From: an uncultured Novosphingobium sp.
GTDB taxonomy: Bacteria > Pseudomonadota > Alphaproteobacteria > Sphingomonadales > Sphingomonadaceae
Length of the DNA stretch: 17,029 nt
Reading direction: 5' to 3'
Assembly (NCBI GenBank): GCA_946886365.1
Contig: CAMPIM010000085.1
Span: 1 to 17,029, forward strand
The notes below the pieces were generated by a model, which was not told where the DNA came from, ran no database searches, and was given only the letters and a program-made list of their open reading frames with translations. The translations under genes were made by a program, and so were the position numbers. Shown here piece by piece: positions 13,765-17,029 of this stretch (positions are counted from its first letter, which is position 1; each line of letters starts with the position of its first letter).

Positions 13765-15149
13765 CGCAATGCTCCGATACTGCGCGCCGCGCTGCCCAAG
13801 GCGCTGCGGAAGGCGGCGGGTTGATAACTGTTGGGCTCCTTGACCGCTGCATAGGCGCGGTTGACGTCCGCCCGGATGCCTGCCGCCGCGCCCACAGTCA
13901 CGCGGCCTGACTTCACCATGCTGTTGAGCAGCGTGTCGACCGCCATCACCGCCTGCACCGACCCTTCATAGTCGGTGAAGCGCGGGCTGATCGCGCCGCC
14001 CGCAATCTCGCTGACGATGGCGAACGCCATGTCGCCATTCGTCTTTGCCCCCGCAAAGCCATTGGCCAGCGCACCGGCGCTTGCCGCCAGCTTGCCTGCT
14101 GCTGCGACAGCTGCGCCCCGGTCCCGCGCGATGGCGGCATGAAAAGCCTTGCTATCCGCATCGAACCGCGCCGCCGCGCCTGGGGCGATCACCTTGGCCG
14201 CCGCCGACAGCATGATCATATTCTCGTCATTGAAAGGCGGCATGCCCGCCGGGATCGGCCGTCCGGGGTTCGCTTCCCACGTCTTGCTGCGCTCCGCCTG
14301 GTCATAAATGCGCCGGTGGCAGCTCTGGCAGTCGAAGAAATAGAATTCCGGGAAAGCCCCTTCCGTCCCCTTCGCGCCCGCATAGAGGGTCAGTGCGCGC
14401 TGCACCGCCATCGCCTGACCCACCGCCCAGAATTTCAGACCGTCGGTCCGCCCCTTGCGCCGCGCATAATCCGCGTCCTCGTCGTGATGCGCCTGCATGG
14501 AAGAGAAGAGGTCGAGTTCAAACGAAACGCGGGGATGCCCCGCCGCCATCATGCGGTGATCGACGAACTGCCCCGGCCGGTCGCTCCCAAAATGGCAATC
14601 GAGACACACCGCAGCCCGCGCCTGGGGCCGGTCCAGCGGGATCATCCCCGCCGCCATATTGGACGCATGGCTCGCTCCCACCCCATAGTGCGACGCGATC
14701 CAGCCGCCCGCCGCGCCGTGGCACGCTTCGCACCCGACGCCATCGCTCGCCAGCACCCGCGTGCCCGCCGCCGGAGTCGAATGGCACCCAAGGCAAGCGG
14801 GCGCCGCCGTCGCATCGCCCAAACCCAGTGTCGCCGCGATCTGGCGCCCGCGCGTGCCGCTCAGCACCGCAAAGGCACGGGCGTGCGCGCCGCCGGGGCT
14901 GGAAGGCTCCTGCCAGCGCATCAGCTCATCCTGGCGCACGACCTTGCCGTCGCCTTCCATCCGCCCGTGACAGGTAGAACCCGCGCAGGAGGCAACGCCG
15001 GTAAAGCCGCGCGTCACCGGCGCCGCGTCAGCCGCCCCCCGGCCGCCTCCCGGCAAAGCGCACAGCAGCAGCACGAGCAGCATCGCCGCGCCCAGCACTA
15101 CCATGCCAGCCGCCCGCCTGCTCACTCCATGGCTCCTGAAGCCCCCCAT
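13761..15149 (-). CDS. Pentaheme cytochrome c554-like multiheme protein
   Basis: A 462-residue protein with an N-terminal hydrophobic segment (about 16-36) acting as signal or anchor. The heme sites are an unusual C55-AGST-C60-H61 (CX4CH), then CxxCH at 119, 140, 182 and 274. The phrases GVASCAGSTCHG and AGHPRVSFEL are characteristic of the cytochrome c554/c-prime multiheme group. The C-terminal ~170 residues are helical, Ala-rich and heme-free. Whether the CX4CH site carries heme is uncertain, so the count is four or five. AAGGGGG lies 7 bases before the ATG. It is the first gene of a four-gene minus-strand operon, and its stop overlaps the GTG of the lipoprotein gene (GTGA, 13761-13764). 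I infer a periplasmic electron shuttle or donor to the outer-membrane components. Confidence 0.87.
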   Translation of the reverse strand: MGGFRSHGVSRRAAGMVVLGAAMLLVLLLCALPGGGRGAADAAPVTRGFTGVASCAGSTCHGRMEGDGKVVRQDELMRWQEPSSPGGAHARAFAVLSGTRGRQIAATLGLGDATAAPACLGCHSTPAAGTRVLASDGVGCEACHGAAGGWIASHYGVGASHASNMAAGMIPLDRPQARAAVCLDCHFGSDRPGQFVDHRMMAAGHPRVSFELDLFSSMQAHHDEDADYARRKGRTDGLKFWAVGQAMAVQRALTLYAGAKGTEGAFPEFYFFDCQSCHRRIYDQAERSKTWEANPGRPIPAGMPPFNDENMIMLSAAAKVIAPGAAARFDADSKAFHAAIARDRGAAVAAAGKLAASAGALANGFAGAKTNGDMAFAIVSEIAGGAISPRFTDYEGSVQAVMAVDTLLNSMVKSGRVTVGAAAGIRADVNRAYAAVKEPNSYQPAAFRSALGSAARSIGALR

Positions 15150-15156
15150 TCACACG

Positions 15157-15163
15157 CCCCCTT
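15157..15163 (-). promoter_or_regulatory. Ribosome binding site AAGGGGG of the pentaheme cytochrome
   Basis: Seven bases separate this purine tract from ATG 15149. It supports that start over the in-frame Met at residue 16, which would remove the basic N-terminal residues before the hydrophobic segment. Confidence 0.6.
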
Positions 15164-15173
15164 GCGCGCGACC

Positions 15174-15203
15174 GCTCTAGCCGCGTCCGCGCTACCCTTT
15201 CAA
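15174..15203 (-). promoter_or_regulatory. Weak promoter candidate for the multiheme operon
   Basis: In the 78-base gap after the adhesin gene, the minus strand reads TTGAAA (15203-15198), 18 bases, then TAGAGC (15179-15174). The -35 is fair and the -10 is poor. No terminator hairpin is visible in the gap, so read-through from the adhesin gene is also possible. Confidence 0.25.
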
Positions 15204-15227
15204 TCCCGTTTCGCTTGATCTTTCCGC

Positions 15228-17029
15228 TTATTGCGCACCGCAGGCCTGCTCGCCCGGCCCGCCGCATGGGCGATCCCACAGATCCTCATTCCCGGCGCCC
15301 GTCACCGGCTCGTCGATCAGGGGGGGAAAGCCCTCCGTCACCACGTCGTGCAACGCGATCAGCGCCGTCGGGATGCTGCGCGACACCGCCACCGTGGGAT
15401 CGAGCAAGCCATCGAACGTGTCCCGGCTGTCGAAGCTCAACGCCGTGCAAGACCCGAAGATGAAGCAGCCGTTGACCTTCGATCCGGCAGCATAGCCTCC
15501 ATCGATCGCCACCAGCGGGATCGTGTCGAGCCCGGTCGCAAAGCCCCCGCCAGCCAGCGCCAGCCGCCCGTTTATCGCGATCTGGGGACTTCCGTTCCCA
15601 CTGCTGATGATCAGGCTGTTGGCGGTAAAGCCGCGCCGGTCGGCAAAGCTGGTCGACAGCCCGCTATTCTGGATGAAGATGCCGTCGGTCGCGGCCAGAC
15701 GGATCGTCCCCGCCTGCAACATCCCGGCGTCCAGCGCCAGCCCATCATTCTGCCCAAGCCGCAAATCCCGCGCCGTCACCGAATCCGCCGCCCGGACATC
15801 AGCAATCGCCTCCGCCGTCGCGACATAGATGGACGGCGCGTCAAGCGTCAGCACGCCGCCCAGCCCGCCATTGCCGTCACTGATCGCGATGGAGCCAAGA
15901 CCCGCGATCACCTCCAGCGCGTCTCCCGCCGTCAGCGTCAGCCCGCCATCGCCCGTCCGCCCGGTCATCGCCACCGCGCCCTGCACGCGCAACAGCCCGG
16001 CCGCGCCGATGCTCATCACGCCACCGCTCGGAAGCACATTGGTTCCGATCGTCAGGTCGCGCACGGCCACATCCCCCGCGCCCGCGATCGCAATGCCGCC
16101 TGCCGATACACGGCCCAGCTCCGCCGCCGACAGGCTGTAGCCCGCCGTCGCATCGCCACCGCCGATGAACGCCTGCGCACCCAAGGCATCGAAGCGCAAC
16201 AGTCCCACCGCGCTCACTTGCCCATTGGCTAAAATCGCGATGTCGCCGGAACCGATCGTCACCGCCTGCCCGCTGACCTGGCCGTTCACCGCCACCAGTC
16301 CGGCGGCATTCAGCAGCACATCGCCGCTCGCCACGGCATTGGCGATCGTCATCCCACCGCTCGACCCCAGGCTGATATTCCGCCCCAGCGCATTGATCGC
16401 ACCCTGCGCCAGCAGGTCGTTCACCACCAGATCACCAGCCCCGGCATCCAACGCCGCCGCTCCACCCGAAGTCAGAGTCTGCGCGCTGATCCCCGATCCG
16501 TTCAGGGCCAGCAATCCCGCCGAACGCAGCGATGCGCCCGACGCGCTGATGCTGCCCGGCGTGTCGAGGGCAATGCTGGCCGCCGACAGGCTGTCCGTGC
16601 CTGCCGCCCGTCCAGTATGGCTGAACGTGATGCTCGTCCCCGAATAGCCGGTCAGCGCGCCCGTCACCGCCAGCGCGCCGCCGCCGTTGAAAGCAAAGGA
16701 CAGCGGCCCTTCCGTCAGGAAATCGGCTGCGCCATCGACCTGCACCACATTGCCCGACGCGGCAAAGCTGATGCCGGTGAAGCCCGGCACCACCTTGCCC
16801 GCCGCATGCAATGTCATCGGCCCAGCCACACGCAGGCCGCCGCCTGCCGCTGTGCTGCTGTCGGCAAAGCTGATCCGGCCGCCAGCATCGCCATTGGCGG
16901 TCATCACCAGTGAAGCCAGCTGCCGCTGCACACCTGCGCCCAGCGCGACGCCACCGCCATTGGTGAGGGAAGCCGTCCCGCCACTCGTCAGGCCGTCGAT
17001 CCCGCCCAAGCCAGCCAGCCCCGCCGCAC
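15228..17029 (-). CDS. Filamentous haemagglutinin-like exoprotein, C-terminal part (5' end outside window)
   Basis: About 600 residues are visible; the frame remains open to the window edge, so the start is missing. The sequence is Gly/Ala/Ser/Asn-rich with short beta-strand repeats such as GDVLLNAAGLVAVNGQV and SGDIAILANGQVSAVG, the pattern of right-handed beta-helix adhesins secreted by two-partner (TpsA/FhaB-like) systems. There is no C-terminal autotransporter barrel. The last ~90 residues are different: they contain NGCFIFGSC, then the segment ending GAGNEDLWDRPCGGPGEQACGAQ at TAA. The four cysteines may form two disulfides, as described for cysteine pairs at the end of some TpsA proteins. 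It precedes the cytochrome operon by 78 bases on the same strand. Function is probably adhesion or biofilm; a link to the cytochromes is not shown. Confidence 0.82.
   Translation of the reverse strand, partial: AAGLAGLGGIDGLTSGGTASLTNGGGVALGAGVQRQLASLVMTANGDAGGRISFADSSTAAGGGLRVAGPMTLHAAGKVVPGFTGISFAASGNVVQVDGAADFLTEGPLSFAFNGGGALAVTGALTGYSGTSITFSHTGRAAGTDSLSAASIALDTPGSISASGASLRSAGLLALNGSGISAQTLTSGGAAALDAGAGDLVVNDLLAQGAINALGRNISLGSSGGMTIANAVASGDVLLNAAGLVAVNGQVSGQAVTIGSGDIAILANGQVSAVGLLRFDALGAQAFIGGGDATAGYSLSAAELGRVSAGGIAIAGAGDVAVRDLTIGTNVLPSGGVMSIGAAGLLRVQGAVAMTGRTGDGGLTLTAGDALEVIAGLGSIAISDGNGGLGGVLTLDAPSIYVATAEAIADVRAADSVTARDLRLGQNDGLALDAGMLQAGTIRLAATDGIFIQNSGLSTSFADRRGFTANSLIISSGNGSPQIAINGRLALAGGGFATGLDTIPLVAIDGGYAAGSKVNGCFIFGSCTALSFDSRDTFDGLLDPTVAVSRSIPTALIALHDVVTEGFPPLIDEPVTGAGNEDLWDRPCGGPGEQACGAQ

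Noticed and set aside
5982..15149. Nitrite, hydroxylamine or tetrathionate reductase among the multiheme proteins
   Set aside because: No CxxCK or other atypical catalytic heme motif is present in the two decaheme proteins, and none apart from CX4CH in the pentaheme protein.

Overview
The window is GC-rich bacterial DNA that most resembles an alphaproteobacterium of the order Sphingomonadales. The support is the strong G/C bias at third codon positions and a repeat at 560-586 and 611-661 of the CGTTCGGGCTGAGC...GTCGAAGCCC type that is common in sphingomonad genomes. The assignment is inference; there is no rRNA or other taxonomic marker here. No tRNA, rRNA, CRISPR array, transposase or integrase was found.

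Left part, plus strand (1-4257): the 3' end of a multi-cluster 4Fe-4S ferredoxin-type gene, a leader with an inverted pair of repeats, a five-helix membrane protein with two bis-histidine pairs (cytochrome b-like), an inner-membrane decaheme cytochrome with a cytoplasmic FHA domain, and a CpdA-like metallophosphoesterase. Spacing is tight, so this looks like one operon moving electrons from an Fe-S donor or quinone, through b hemes, to periplasmic c hemes.

Middle (4258-5981): two overlapping minus-strand genes for secreted proteins of unknown function, and a 37-codon plus-strand gene for a single-span membrane peptide with a good ribosome binding site. The two secreted-protein genes look less GC-rich than the cytochrome genes.

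Right part, minus strand (15149 down to 5982): a tightly coupled four-gene operon, read in the order pentaheme c554-like cytochrome, lipoprotein with two GlcG/HbpS domains, outer-membrane beta-barrel protein, and a 1322-residue decaheme cytochrome fused to an LVIVD-repeat propeller. Junctions are a 4-nt overlap, a 2-nt gap and a 1-nt overlap. Upstream of it, on the same strand, is the 3' end of a large filamentous-haemagglutinin-like exoprotein gene that runs off the window.

Together the genes encode about 24-25 c-type hemes, a b-type quinone-linked module, an Fe-S protein and an outer-membrane barrel. This is the parts list of a trans-envelope electron conduit similar in logic, but not visibly in sequence, to the Mtr/Pio/Omc porin-cytochrome systems. 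I consider it the most interesting content here. Its direction, substrate and actual membership are inference.
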